Assembly: GCA_021781815.1 (NCBI GenBank)
Contig: JAJXWB010000007.1
Coordinates: 95,623-159,622, forward strand
DNA length: 64,000 nucleotides
DNA from: Pseudomonadota bacterium
GTDB taxonomy: Bacteria; Pseudomonadota; Alphaproteobacteria; Rhizobiales; Beijerinckiaceae
Direction of reading: 5' to 3'
Made by a program: the position numbers and the translations under genes
The notes under the pieces: generated by a model
Seen by the model: the letters and a program-made list of their open reading frames with translations, nothing else
Told to the model about the DNA's origin: nothing
Database searches by the model: none
Shown here: positions 9,327-16,936 of the stretch, one piece after another
How the letters are laid out: each line of letters starts with the position of its first letter
Position numbering within the stretch: the first letter of the stretch is position 1

Positions 9327-10085
9327 TCAGCGGCGCGCCGCGCTGGAACGGCGCGGCGTATTCCGGCCGCCTTTCGCGCCGGCCGCGCGCGGCTGCCGCA
9401 ACTCGCGAAACACCGTGAGCGTGCGCTCGATGTGTTCGGCCATGTATTTGCACGCAAGATCCGCGTCGCGGGCGAGCGTGGCGTCGAGAATGGCCTTGTG
9501 TTCGGCGTGAACGTCGCGCGGGATCGTGCGTCGCGAGATCGCCATGCGACGATAGCGCTCAGATTGCTGGAACAGCAGCGTGTTGAGATGGTGCAGCCAT
9601 CGCGACGGGCACGCCGATATCAGCGCGTTGTGAAAATCGCGGTTGCGCTCTTCAAATTCGCTCAAGGCCGCGTAGGGGTCTTCCGCAAGGCGCTCCTCGA
9701 CTTTGGACAACCTGTAAAACGTGGCGACGACCTGACTCTCCCACGCCTCGTCGCCGACCGCGATCGCCTGACGCAGCGCCTCGGTTTCGATGAGCTTGCG
9801 GACGTTGGTCAGGTCGCGGAAATCCTCGAGCGACGCATTCGCCACGCGAAAGCCGCGCTGCCCCTCGGTCGTGACAAGCGCCTCGCCGAGCAGGCGCGTC
9901 AGCGCCTCCCGCAGAGTGCTGCCGCTGATATCGTACCGCGCGCGCAATTCCTCGATGCGCAACCGCGATCCCGGCTCGAGCGTTCCGTCGAGAATTTCGC
10001 CGCGCAGCGCGGCGTAAGCGGATTCCACGAGAGTCCGAACCGTTTTGGGCGCTTTCGGGCGCCTGAGCGCTGGCGCTTCTGTCAT
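9327..10085 (-). CDS. GntR/FCD transcription regulator, divergent to the phenol operon
   Basis: The 252-residue protein has an N-terminal winged helix (about residues 15-80; YDISGSTLREALTRLLGEAL is the recognition region) and a C-terminal all-helical FCD effector domain with the metal/ligand-site residues typical of the family (E-R-N-x-x-F-H and later H-x-x-I). It is transcribed away from dmpK across a 262-bp gap. In Comamonas testosteroni the phenol (aph) operon has a GntR-type repressor, AphS, so repression of this operon with release by an aromatic effector is the simplest model. ATG 10085 is preferred to a TTG nine bases upstream. It could instead respond to another acid. Confidence 0.9.
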   Translation of the reverse strand: MTEAPALRRPKAPKTVRTLVESAYAALRGEILDGTLEPGSRLRIEELRARYDISGSTLREALTRLLGEALVTTEGQRGFRVANASLEDFRDLTNVRKLIETEALRQAIAVGDEAWESQVVATFYRLSKVEERLAEDPYAALSEFEERNRDFHNALISACPSRWLHHLNTLLFQQSERYRRMAISRRTIPRDVHAEHKAILDATLARDADLACKYMAEHIERTLTVFRELRQPRAAGAKGGRNTPRRSSAARR

Positions 10086-10223
10086 TGTTCTCAACCCAGT
10101 TCCTCAAGGTCGACGGCCCGGGCCTCGTTCGCGAGGGCGCGATTCATCCGAGTCTAAACGGTATCAGACGTTCCAGCCAGATTTCAACAATGTCGTCGAC
10201 AGTCGATATATCTCGGTCTCTAC

Positions 10224-10237
10224 AAATATCGATATTT
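10224..10237. promoter_or_regulatory. candidate operator: perfect 14-bp palindrome before dmpK
   Basis: The sequence aaatatcgatattt is a perfect inverted repeat in the middle of the gntR-dmpK intergenic region, within an AT-rich island (10201-10260) in otherwise GC-rich DNA. A partial copy (agtcgatatatc) begins 23 bp upstream. The 10-bp core atatcgatat recurs twice before dmpC. It could be the GntR binding site or part of the divergent promoters. Confidence 0.5.
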
Positions 10238-10347
10238 CTGTTGACTGCCGATTATCAGTGGCGTAAATCGTCCTGCCGCCGCGCAATCCCACACAAGAAT
10301 GGCGCGGCGCGCACGGACGCAGACCGGTTCTCTGGGAGGGAGGCGGC

Positions 10348-10680
10348 ATGGGCCAACAGCGGAACTCGGGCCAACAGCGGAACTCGGGCCAACAGCAGAC
10401 CTCGGGCGCGCGCCAGACCGCGCAGAAGAAGTTCGTGCGCGTGACGGGAGCGCGCATGGATCGCTTCGTCGAGTTTGAATTCTCCGTGAACGACTCCGAT
10501 CTGACGGTCGAACTCATCCTTCCATTTTCCGCTTTCGATGAATTCTGCGCGCTGCAGAACGCCACAATTCTACCGCCGGAGCCGGTCGCAGCAAGCAAGC
10601 TGGAACAGCTCGCATGGCGCTCGCGCCAGCCGGGCCTGCTGCGTCGTGTGAAACACGCGGTTGAAGCGCCCGACGGATAA
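10348..10680 (+). CDS. dmpK: phenol hydroxylase assembly protein P0 (DmpK)
   Basis: This 110-residue protein is the first gene of the hydroxylase set. DmpK-type P0 subunits are not needed for turnover but help load iron into the P1/P3 oxygenase. The core (RVTGARMDRFVEFEFSVND onward) and the C-terminal LEQLAWRSRQPGLLRR match the family pattern. The N-terminus is odd: three tandem six-residue units (GQQRNS, GQQRNS, GQQQTS) add a hydrophilic low-complexity tail. A GGGAGGGAGG site lies before the ATG. It stands 54 bp before the dmpL start used here. Confidence 0.88.
   Translation: MGQQRNSGQQRNSGQQQTSGARQTAQKKFVRVTGARMDRFVEFEFSVNDSDLTVELILPFSAFDEFCALQNATILPPEPVAASKLEQLAWRSRQPGLLRRVKHAVEAPDG
10351..10404 (+). 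repeat. 18-bp tandem repeat inside dmpK
   Basis: Three consecutive 18-bp units encode GQQRNS, GQQRNS and GQQQTS directly after the start Met of DmpK. The first two are identical at DNA level and the third has point changes. Being in frame, it lengthens the N-terminus without breaking the gene. Confidence 0.9.
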
Positions 10681-10734
10681 GACCCGGCGATCGGCGCCCC
10701 CAAAGCAAGAAGCAAAATGTCGGAGGAGGAGACG

Positions 10735-11724
10735 GTGACCGTTCAGATCAAGACGTTGGACTACGAGCCGAAGCGACACACATTCGGGCATATCGCGCGG
10801 CGATTTGGCGACAAGCCCGCGTCGCGTTACCAGGAGGCGACGCTCGACGTGCAGGCGACGGCGAACTTCCATTACAAACCGCTCTACGAGCCGGAATTCT
10901 GGCAATACGACCAGAACAAGACTGCGGTGAAAATGGCGGACTGGTATAAGCCGCTCGATCCGCGCCAATACTATTACGCGACCTATAATATCGCGCGCGC
11001 CAACATGAACCAGGCGGTGGAGCGCAGCTTCGCCTTCGTCGAGGAACGCGGACTGCTGGACAAGCTGGCGGCCGCAGCCAGGGCGAATCTGCAACGCGGA
11101 TTACTGCCGCTCCGGCATCTGCACTGGGGCGCCAACATGAACATGACGGAGATCTGCCAGCGCGGATACGGAACCGCCGTCACGGCGCCGTGCATCTTTT
11201 CGTCCGGCGATCACCTGGGCATGGCGCAGATCGTCAGTCGCATCGGCCTTGCGCTCGACGGCCAGACCGGCGCGAGCCTCGACGCTGCCAAGGCGGTCTG
11301 GATGACCGATCCGGCCTGGCAGGGCGTACGCAAACTGATCGAGGACACGTTCGTCGAACGCGACTGGTTCCAGCTTTACGTCGCGCAGACGCTGGCGGTG
11401 AACGGCGTGATCTTCGATCTGGCCTACAAGCTGTCCGACGCGGCCTGGGCGGACGGCGCCACGACGGTCGCCATGCTCACCGAATTCATGAGCGACTGGC
11501 GCGCCGAAGAATCCAGATGGAGCGACAGCGTCATCAAGACGGTCGCCGCGGAAAGCCCCGACAACAAGGCGCTGACGTCCCGATGGGCGAAGCATTGGAT
11601 CGACCGCGCGGTCGAGGCGGCCAAGCCCTTGTCAGCGGCGCTGCTCGGCGACAATGGCGCGGCGGCGGAAGCGGCCGGCGAGGCGACCCGCGCGCGCGCC
11701 GCGACCCTGGGTCTGACGCTCTGA
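10735..11724 (+). CDS. dmpL: phenol hydroxylase P1, oxygenase beta subunit (DmpL)
   Basis: P1 is the non-catalytic subunit that pairs with P3 in the (alpha-beta-gamma)2 oxygenase. The protein (329 residues) reads TVQIKT then YGH-like FGHIARRFGDKPASRYQE, very like DmpL N-termini, and its length matches the family. I chose GTG 10735 because a strong GGAGGAGG lies 6 bp before it and family proteins begin M-x-V-x-I-K-T. The in-frame ATG at 10717 would add six acidic residues (MSEEET) and place that site inside the gene. The 27-bp gap to dmpM keeps the operon compact. Confidence 0.95.
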   Translation: MTVQIKTLDYEPKRHTFGHIARRFGDKPASRYQEATLDVQATANFHYKPLYEPEFWQYDQNKTAVKMADWYKPLDPRQYYYATYNIARANMNQAVERSFAFVEERGLLDKLAAAARANLQRGLLPLRHLHWGANMNMTEICQRGYGTAVTAPCIFSSGDHLGMAQIVSRIGLALDGQTGASLDAAKAVWMTDPAWQGVRKLIEDTFVERDWFQLYVAQTLAVNGVIFDLAYKLSDAAWADGATTVAMLTEFMSDWRAEESRWSDSVIKTVAAESPDNKALTSRWAKHWIDRAVEAAKPLSAALLGDNGAAAEAAGEATRARAATLGLTL

Positions 11725-11751
11725 CAAAAAGAAAAACCGGAGGAACGCCAG

Positions 11752-12024
11752 ATGGCGCAAATTGCATCGCTCACTCTTTATCACAACGACGAAGCTCGTC
11801 CGATCATCGACGCCATCATCGCCGATAACCCCGGCATCCGCGTGATGAACATACCCGGCGCAGTCAAACTCGATTGCGACGGCTCTCTCACGGTCAATCG
11901 GTCGTCGGTCGAGGCGCGCCTTGGACGCTCCTGGGAGCCGCAGGAGCTGCAGCTTGTCCTCATTTCGATGGCGGGCAACCTCGACGAAGACGACGATCAC
12001 TTCACCCTCAGCTGGCGCCATTGA
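11752..12024 (+). CDS. dmpM: phenol hydroxylase P2, effector/coupling protein (DmpM)
   Basis: DmpM is the small cofactor-free effector protein that binds the oxygenase and tunes substrate access and electron transfer to the di-iron site. The product is 90 residues, the family size, and contains no cysteines that could hold a redox centre. The segment after the start (SLTLYHNDEARPIIDAII) and the central ELQLVLISMAGN agree with MmoB/DmpM proteins. AACCGGAGGAACG gives a good ribosome site. Confidence 0.95.
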   Translation: MAQIASLTLYHNDEARPIIDAIIADNPGIRVMNIPGAVKLDCDGSLTVNRSSVEARLGRSWEPQELQLVLISMAGNLDEDDDHFTLSWRH

Positions 12025-12045
12025 GCCGTTTCGGGAGGACAATTC

Positions 12046-13560
12046 ATGACTGCCAAGAAACTGGGGCTGAAGCAGCGCTACGCCCACATGACCCGCGGAC
12101 TCGACTGGGAAACGACCTACCAGCCGATGGACAAGGTATTCCCTTACGACACGTTCGAGGGAATCAAGATCAGGGACTGGTCGCAATGGGAAGATCCTTT
12201 CCGTCTGACCATGGACGCCTACTGGAAATTCCAGGCGGAAAAGGAGCGTAAGCTCTATGCCGTACTCGACGCTTTCGCGCAGAACAACGGCCAGACCAAT
12301 CTGTCCGACGGGCGCTACGTCAATGTCGTGAAGCTGTTTCTGACGGGTATTTCGCCCGAGGAATATCAGGCCCATCGCGGCTTTGCATTCGCCGGCCGGC
12401 ATCTGCGCGGCGTCGGCCCGCGCGTCGCCGCGCAGATGCAATCGCTCGACGAACTGCGTCACGTGCAGACGCAGATTCACACGATCAGCCATTACAATAA
12501 ATATTTCGACGGGATCGGCGAGTTCCCGCACATGCACGATCGCGTCTGGTATCTTTCGGTTCCGAAATCCTTCTTCGACGACGCGCGCACCGCGGGTCCG
12601 TTCGAATACATGATCGCGATCGGTTTCGCCTTCGAATATCTGCTGACCAATCTGCTGTTCGTGCCGTTCATGTCCGGCGCGGCCTACAACGGCGACATGT
12701 CGACCGTAACGTTCGGCTTCTCGGCGCAGTCCGACGAGAGCCGTCACATGACCCTCGGCATCGAGGTCATAAAATTCCTGCTCGAACAGCATCCCGACAA
12801 TCTGCCGATCGTGCAGAAATGGGTCGACAAGTGGTTCTGGCGCGGCCATCGCATGCTCGGACTCGTAGCCATGATGATGGACTACATGCTGCCGAAGAAG
12901 GTGATGTCCTGGAAGGAAGCCTGGGACATCTACTTCACCGAGGCAGGCGGTTCCCTGTTTCAGGATCTTGCGCGCTACGGCCTGAAGGTTCCGAAATACG
13001 CCGATGTCGCAACGGCCGAGGCCGAGCACATCTCGCATCAGAACTGGGCTGTCTTCTACCAGTACACTCACGCGGCGGCGTTCCACACGTGGATGCCGGA
13101 CAAGGAGCATCTGGACTGGCTGTCGGAAAAATATCCGAACACGTTCGACAAATACTACCGTCCGCGCTGGGAAATGTGGGCGCAGATGGAGAAGGACGGC
13201 AAGCGCTTCTACAATATGGCGCTGCCGCAGCTCTGCAACACCTGCCAGATTCCGATGGCCTACACGGAGCCGGGCGATCCGACGACGATCGCATTCCGCG
13301 AGAGCAGGTTCAACGGCGACACCTATCACTTCTGCTCGGACGGCTGCAAAGACATCTTCGACGGCGAGCCGGAGAAGTTCGCGCAGAGCTGGCTGCCCGT
13401 GCATCAGATCTTTCAGGGCGCCTGCGGCGGCCCGACCGTGCCCGACGTGCTGAACTGGTATCGGCTGAACAACGGCGCCGACAATCTCGATTATGTCGGC
13501 TCCCCGGACGAAAAGCTCTGGAATCAATGGATGGCTGGCGCGGTCAAGGCCGCCGGCTGA
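12046..13560 (+). CDS. dmpN: phenol hydroxylase P3, di-iron oxygenase alpha subunit (DmpN)
   Basis: DmpN carries the carboxylate-bridged di-iron centre that inserts oxygen into phenol to make catechol. In this 504-residue protein the expected ligands are all present with the toluene/phenol monooxygenase spacing: Glu106, Glu136 and His139 (SLDELRH), Glu197, Glu231 and His234 (QSDESRH). The C-terminal part has a YHS-type segment with CNTCQIPM and CSDGCK, as in other phenol hydroxylases. It is flanked by dmpM and dmpO, as in Pseudomonas. Phenol is the best guess for substrate; cresols, toluene or benzene are also used by enzymes of this class. Confidence 0.96.
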   Translation: MTAKKLGLKQRYAHMTRGLDWETTYQPMDKVFPYDTFEGIKIRDWSQWEDPFRLTMDAYWKFQAEKERKLYAVLDAFAQNNGQTNLSDGRYVNVVKLFLTGISPEEYQAHRGFAFAGRHLRGVGPRVAAQMQSLDELRHVQTQIHTISHYNKYFDGIGEFPHMHDRVWYLSVPKSFFDDARTAGPFEYMIAIGFAFEYLLTNLLFVPFMSGAAYNGDMSTVTFGFSAQSDESRHMTLGIEVIKFLLEQHPDNLPIVQKWVDKWFWRGHRMLGLVAMMMDYMLPKKVMSWKEAWDIYFTEAGGSLFQDLARYGLKVPKYADVATAEAEHISHQNWAVFYQYTHAAAFHTWMPDKEHLDWLSEKYPNTFDKYYRPRWEMWAQMEKDGKRFYNMALPQLCNTCQIPMAYTEPGDPTTIAFRESRFNGDTYHFCSDGCKDIFDGEPEKFAQSWLPVHQIFQGACGGPTVPDVLNWYRLNNGADNLDYVGSPDEKLWNQWMAGAVKAAG

Positions 13561-13625
13561 GCAGAAAATCCGACGGGCGCGCGCAGCTCGATCCGCCGCG
13601 CCCGCAATCAAACGGGGAGAGAGAG

Positions 13626-13994
13626 ATGTCAGTCACGGCCATTACGCCCGACTACCAGAAGCACATCGAGTTTCGCGACCTGGAAAAGAATTTCCACGGC
13701 AATCGGCTGGTCTACGTACACTGGGAGGAACACCTCTCCTTCTGCTCGGCCATTGCGTTTCCATTGCCCGGAGCGATGCCGTTCTCCGCATTCGTGGACG
13801 AGGTGATCAAGCCGCATTATGCGGCCCATCCCGATGCCGGAAACATCGACTGGGCGAAGGTCGTCTGGATGATCGACGGCGTGAAGACGATGCCTGACAT
13901 GTCGAAGTCGCTCGAAGAGAACGGCATGCGTCACAAGTCGCTGGTTCGCTTCTGGACCCCTGGCCTGAACGGCTTCAAGGGCTCCGCGAGCTGA
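13626..13994 (+). CDS. dmpO: phenol hydroxylase P4 subunit (DmpO)
   Basis: P4 is the small gamma subunit of the hydroxylase. The 122-residue product has the family-like blocks HFGNRLVY-type NFHGNRLVYVHWEEHLSFC, FPLPGAMPF, HPDAGNIDW and a C-terminal HKSLVRFWTPGLNGF. The size matches DmpO. The 65-bp gap after dmpN holds GGGGAGAGAG as ribosome site. It contributes to the oxygenase core and has no cofactor motif of its own. Confidence 0.95.
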   Translation: MSVTAITPDYQKHIEFRDLEKNFHGNRLVYVHWEEHLSFCSAIAFPLPGAMPFSAFVDEVIKPHYAAHPDAGNIDWAKVVWMIDGVKTMPDMSKSLEENGMRHKSLVRFWTPGLNGFKGSAS

Positions 13995-14022
13995 ACATTC
14001 GCAATCCGGAGTGCATGCGAAG

Positions 14023-15087
14023 ATGTCCGCGCGCCAGCTTACGATCGAACCGACCGGCGAAACGATCCCGGTCGCCGAGGGGCAGACGATTCTCGACGCC
14101 TGTCTGCGTGCGGGCCTTTACCTGCCGCACGCCTGCGGCCACGGCCTGTGCGGAACCTGCAAGACGCAGGTGATCGACGGCGAAATCGATCACGGCGCCG
14201 CCTCGCCGTTCGCACTGATGGATTTCGAGCGTGAGGATGGCTTCGTCCTCGCATGCACGGCGACCTTGACGAGCGACGCGACCATCGAAGCCGACATGGA
14301 GGACGATTCCGACGCGCGCAGAATTCCCGTTCGAGACTTTGTCGGCCTGGTCGAGGCGATCGACTATCTCACGCATGACGTCAAGGGCGTCCGCCTCGCA
14401 ATCGAGGGCGCTCCAATCGATTTTCAGGCCGGTCAGTACGTGAATGTAACCCTGCCGGGCGTCGACGGCGCGCGCGCCTTCTCGATCGCCAATGCGCCCT
14501 CGGACTCGACGCATGTCGAGCTGCAGATTCGGCGCGTTCCCGGCGGCGCGGCGACCGGCTACATCCACGACAGACTGAAGCTCGGCGACCGGGTCTCGTT
14601 CAGTGGGCCGTCCGGCCGTTTCCTCGTGCGCAAGTCGCGCGGCGGTCCGCTGCTTTTTCTGGCTGGAGGCACGGGCGTTTCGAGCCCGCGCGCAATGATT
14701 CTCGATCTCATCGAGGGCGGCTGCGAAGAGGCGATCACGCTGGTGCATGGCGTGCGAGCGCAGGCCGACCTTTACGGACGCGCGGAATTCGAGGCCCTTG
14801 CCGCCGCTCATCCGAACTTCCGGTATGTTCCCGCTCTTTCGAATGAACCGGATGGGAGCGATTGGCCGGGCGAGCGCGGCTTCGTCCACGACGTCGCCAG
14901 GCGCGTCTGCGGCGGAATGTTCGCCGGTCATACCGCGTATCTCTGCGGCCCGCCGCCGATGATCGAGGCCTGCATTGCGGCTCTCATGCAAGGGCGGCTG
15001 TTCGAGAAACATATCTTCACAGAGCGGTTTCTCACGGCCAGCGATTGTTCGGAGCGGCCGAAGAGTCCGTTGTTCAGGAAGCTTTGA
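14023..15087 (+). CDS. dmpP: phenol hydroxylase P5, NADH-ferredoxin reductase (DmpP)
   Basis: P5 passes electrons from NADH through FAD and a [2Fe-2S] cluster to the di-iron oxygenase. From ATG 14023 (354 residues) the N-terminal plant-type ferredoxin domain shows Cys38, Cys43, Cys46 and Cys78. It is followed by an FAD domain (RAFSIANAP) and an NAD domain (LFLAGGTGVSSPRAMI; AYLCGPPPMI near the end). A GTG four codons upstream is possible. Domain order and length match DmpP. Confidence 0.95.
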   Translation: MSARQLTIEPTGETIPVAEGQTILDACLRAGLYLPHACGHGLCGTCKTQVIDGEIDHGAASPFALMDFEREDGFVLACTATLTSDATIEADMEDDSDARRIPVRDFVGLVEAIDYLTHDVKGVRLAIEGAPIDFQAGQYVNVTLPGVDGARAFSIANAPSDSTHVELQIRRVPGGAATGYIHDRLKLGDRVSFSGPSGRFLVRKSRGGPLLFLAGGTGVSSPRAMILDLIEGGCEEAITLVHGVRAQADLYGRAEFEALAAAHPNFRYVPALSNEPDGSDWPGERGFVHDVARRVCGGMFAGHTAYLCGPPPMIEACIAALMQGRLFEKHIFTERFLTASDCSERPKSPLFRKL

Positions 15088-15090
15088 GAG

Positions 15091-15438
15091 ATGGCCGCCG
15101 AACGGTTCACGATCACGGTCTCCGGGCATGGCGCAGGCACAGGCTATGCACATGAACGATTGCTCGTCGCGCTCGAACGGGCGCAGGGTTTCGGCCATCT
15201 GCGCGATCTTCCTCGCCGCCTGCCGGTCGGATGCCGGCGCGGCGGCTGCGGTGTCTGCCGCATCCGCGTCGAGGGAGGCGAATATCGAAGCGACCCGATG
15301 AGTCGGGCGCACATTTCCGCGGAGGAGGAAGCATCAGGCGTCGTGCTTGCGTGCTGCATCTATCCGCTTTCCGATCTTTCACTGCGTCTGGAACCACCAG
15401 TCACGGTCAAAGCGAACGGCCGGGTGGCCGCTCTGTAA
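15091..15438 (+). CDS. dmpQ: XylT/DmpQ-type [2Fe-2S] ferredoxin
   Basis: This 115-residue plant-type ferredoxin starts 3 bp after dmpP. Cluster ligands are visible as Cys48, Cys53 and Cys56 (GCRRGGCGVCRIRV) with Cys88 or Cys89 as the fourth. XylT-type ferredoxins re-reduce the active-site iron of catechol 2,3-dioxygenase after oxidative inactivation, for example by 4-methylcatechol, and the gene lies directly before that dioxygenase as in dmp and xyl operons. The loop before the first Cys is somewhat longer than usual. Confidence 0.9.
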   Translation: MAAERFTITVSGHGAGTGYAHERLLVALERAQGFGHLRDLPRRLPVGCRRGGCGVCRIRVEGGEYRSDPMSRAHISAEEEASGVVLACCIYPLSDLSLRLEPPVTVKANGRVAAL

Positions 15439-15457
15439 GTTCAAGGAGGGGATTGTA

Positions 15458-16378
15458 ATGGCTATTTCCGGCGTTCTTCGCCCAGGATTCATCCAGATTC
15501 GCGTGCTCGACATGCCAGCGGCTGTAGAGCACTACACCAAGCGCGTGGGCCTGCATCAGGTGACCGAGGGGCCCGACGGGCGCGTCTATCTCAAGGCCGC
15601 CGACGAATTCGACCATCATTCGATCGTGCTGCGGCGCGCCGATCATGCAGGCGTCGACATGATGGCGTTCAAATGTCTGGAGGACGCCGATCTCGACCGC
15701 TTCGAGAAGCGCATCGCAGATTACGGTTACGCCGTCGATCATGTGAAGGCGGGCGATCAGCCGGGCCTCGGCCGCCGCATCGGCTTTACGATCGCCTCCG
15801 GCCATCGCATCGAACTGTTCGCGCAGTCCGAGCAGTCCGACCCCATGCCGCGCGTGCACAATCCCGACGTGTGGGAACACGAGCCTCACGGGATGGCCGC
15901 GCGCCGCTTCGATCACGCGTTGCTTTACGGCCCGGACATCGAGAGGAATCTCGACTTCTTCACGAAGGTTCTGGACTTCAAATGCGCGGAGCGCGTCGAC
16001 ATGCCCGATGGCCTGCTGGCGATCTGGCTCACCTGCGGCATGAAGGCGCACGACCTTGCGTTCGTGAAGCATCCAGAACCGAACAAGCTGCACCACGTGT
16101 CGTTCGATCTCGAGAATTGGGGCGCGGTCGGCCACGCCGCCGATATCATCACACGCTACGACATTTCGATCGATATCGGCCCGACGCGGCACGGAATCAC
16201 CCGCGGCCAGACAATCTATTTCTTCGATCCGTCCGGTAACCGCGACGAAGTTTTCGCCGGCGGCTACACCTATTATCCGGATCTGCCCACGCGCACATGG
16301 GACGAGACACAGATCGGCAAGGGCATCTTCTACTACGAGCGTCAGCTCAATGACGCCTTCCTGTCGGTTGTGACCTGA
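15458..16378 (+). CDS. dmpB: catechol 2,3-dioxygenase (extradiol, XylE/DmpB type)
   Basis: The 306-residue enzyme opens catechol next to the hydroxyls to give 2-hydroxymuconic semialdehyde. The two-domain vicinal-oxygen-chelate architecture is clear. The Fe(II) ligands are His153 (RFDHALLYG), His213 (KLHHVSFDL) and Glu264 (NRDEVFAGGY), one residue short of XylE numbering for the last two. CAAGGAGGGG precedes the ATG. It follows the ferredoxin by 19 bp and supplies substrate to the dmpC/dmpI/dmpH branch. Confidence 0.97.
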   Translation: MAISGVLRPGFIQIRVLDMPAAVEHYTKRVGLHQVTEGPDGRVYLKAADEFDHHSIVLRRADHAGVDMMAFKCLEDADLDRFEKRIADYGYAVDHVKAGDQPGLGRRIGFTIASGHRIELFAQSEQSDPMPRVHNPDVWEHEPHGMAARRFDHALLYGPDIERNLDFFTKVLDFKCAERVDMPDGLLAIWLTCGMKAHDLAFVKHPEPNKLHHVSFDLENWGAVGHAADIITRYDISIDIGPTRHGITRGQTIYFFDPSGNRDEVFAGGYTYYPDLPTRTWDETQIGKGIFYYERQLNDAFLSVVT

Positions 16379-16390
16379 AAGAAAGGCGCC

Positions 16391-16828
16391 ATGCAGATCT
16401 CCGCGATCCGGGAAACCATCACGTCCGACGCTGCGCTTGCCGCAGTTGTCGCGGCAGTCGCGCATGGCCGTTCGATCGGCAAGGCCGTCGTGGCGGCGGT
16501 TGCGGACGTCAGCGGAAATCTCATGGCGTGCCTGCGCGCCGACGGCGCCTATGAGGCGTCCGTCGGCATCGCGCGGGACAAGGCCTATACCGCCGCCGTC
16601 TTCCGCGCGGCAACCGACGACTTCGGCACGGCTGTGAGCAGCAATCCGCTTTTGCGCGACGGCATAGGCCGCCGGCCGGGCGTCGTGCTGTTCGCCGGAG
16701 GGCTTCCGATCCTGGCGGGCGGACGAGTGATCGGGGCCATCGGCGTTTCAGGCGGATCTGAGGACGACGACCGCGCCTGTGCGCAGGCGGGCCTGAAAGC
16801 GCTCGGCGACGCGCAGGGCGCGGCATGA
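16391..16828 (+). CDS. GlcG/HbpS-like (DUF336) protein between dmpB and dmpC
   Basis: The 145-residue product belongs by pattern to the GlcG/HbpS family: ALAAVVAAVAHGRSIGKAVV, ADVSGNLMACLRADGA, DKAYTAAVFR and PILAGGRVIGAIGVSGG are typical. Family members bind haem or small ligands, but the role in aromatic pathways is not settled. No signal peptide is seen, so it should be cytoplasmic. It takes the place where dmpD, or nothing, sits in classical operons. It is the last gene before an AT-rich gap of 108 bp with two palindromes, so a second promoter may follow it. Confidence 0.85.
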   Translation: MQISAIRETITSDAALAAVVAAVAHGRSIGKAVVAAVADVSGNLMACLRADGAYEASVGIARDKAYTAAVFRAATDDFGTAVSSNPLLRDGIGRRPGVVLFAGGLPILAGGRVIGAIGVSGGSEDDDRACAQAGLKALGDAQGAA

Positions 16829-16833
16829 GACTG

Positions 16834-16864
16834 GATATCGATATTTTTCTATGATATCGATATA
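16834..16864. promoter_or_regulatory. two ATATCGATAT palindromes before dmpC
   Basis: Two copies of the 10-bp palindrome atatcgatat occur at 16835-16844 and 16854-16863, centres 19 bp apart (about two helical turns), in an AT-rich island just after the GlcG-like gene. The same core is in the gntR-dmpK gap. The 3' copy runs into tataatta, which could be part of a -10 element. This suggests an internal, co-regulated promoter for dmpC and the lower pathway. Confidence 0.55.
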
Positions 16865-16936
16865 ATTACTTTTGATCGCACCACCGCGGGATCGGCGTCC
16901 GCGGCGGCTGCAAGCAACGGCGACAAGGAGAGGGGC

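Noticed and set aside
9183..10157. Plus-strand frame opposite the GntR gene (324 codons)
   Set aside because: The minus strand encodes a clear GntR/FCD protein over the same bases; this frame is its shadow.
11632..13611. Long open frame on the minus strand across the phenol hydroxylase genes (659 codons)
   Set aside because: It is antisense to dmpN/dmpM with no domain pattern; high GC in the third codon position of the real genes leaves the opposite strand open.
16391..16828. Possible dmpD (hydrolase) between dmpB and dmpC
   Set aside because: Too short and lacking an alpha/beta-hydrolase GxSxG motif; pattern is GlcG/HbpS.
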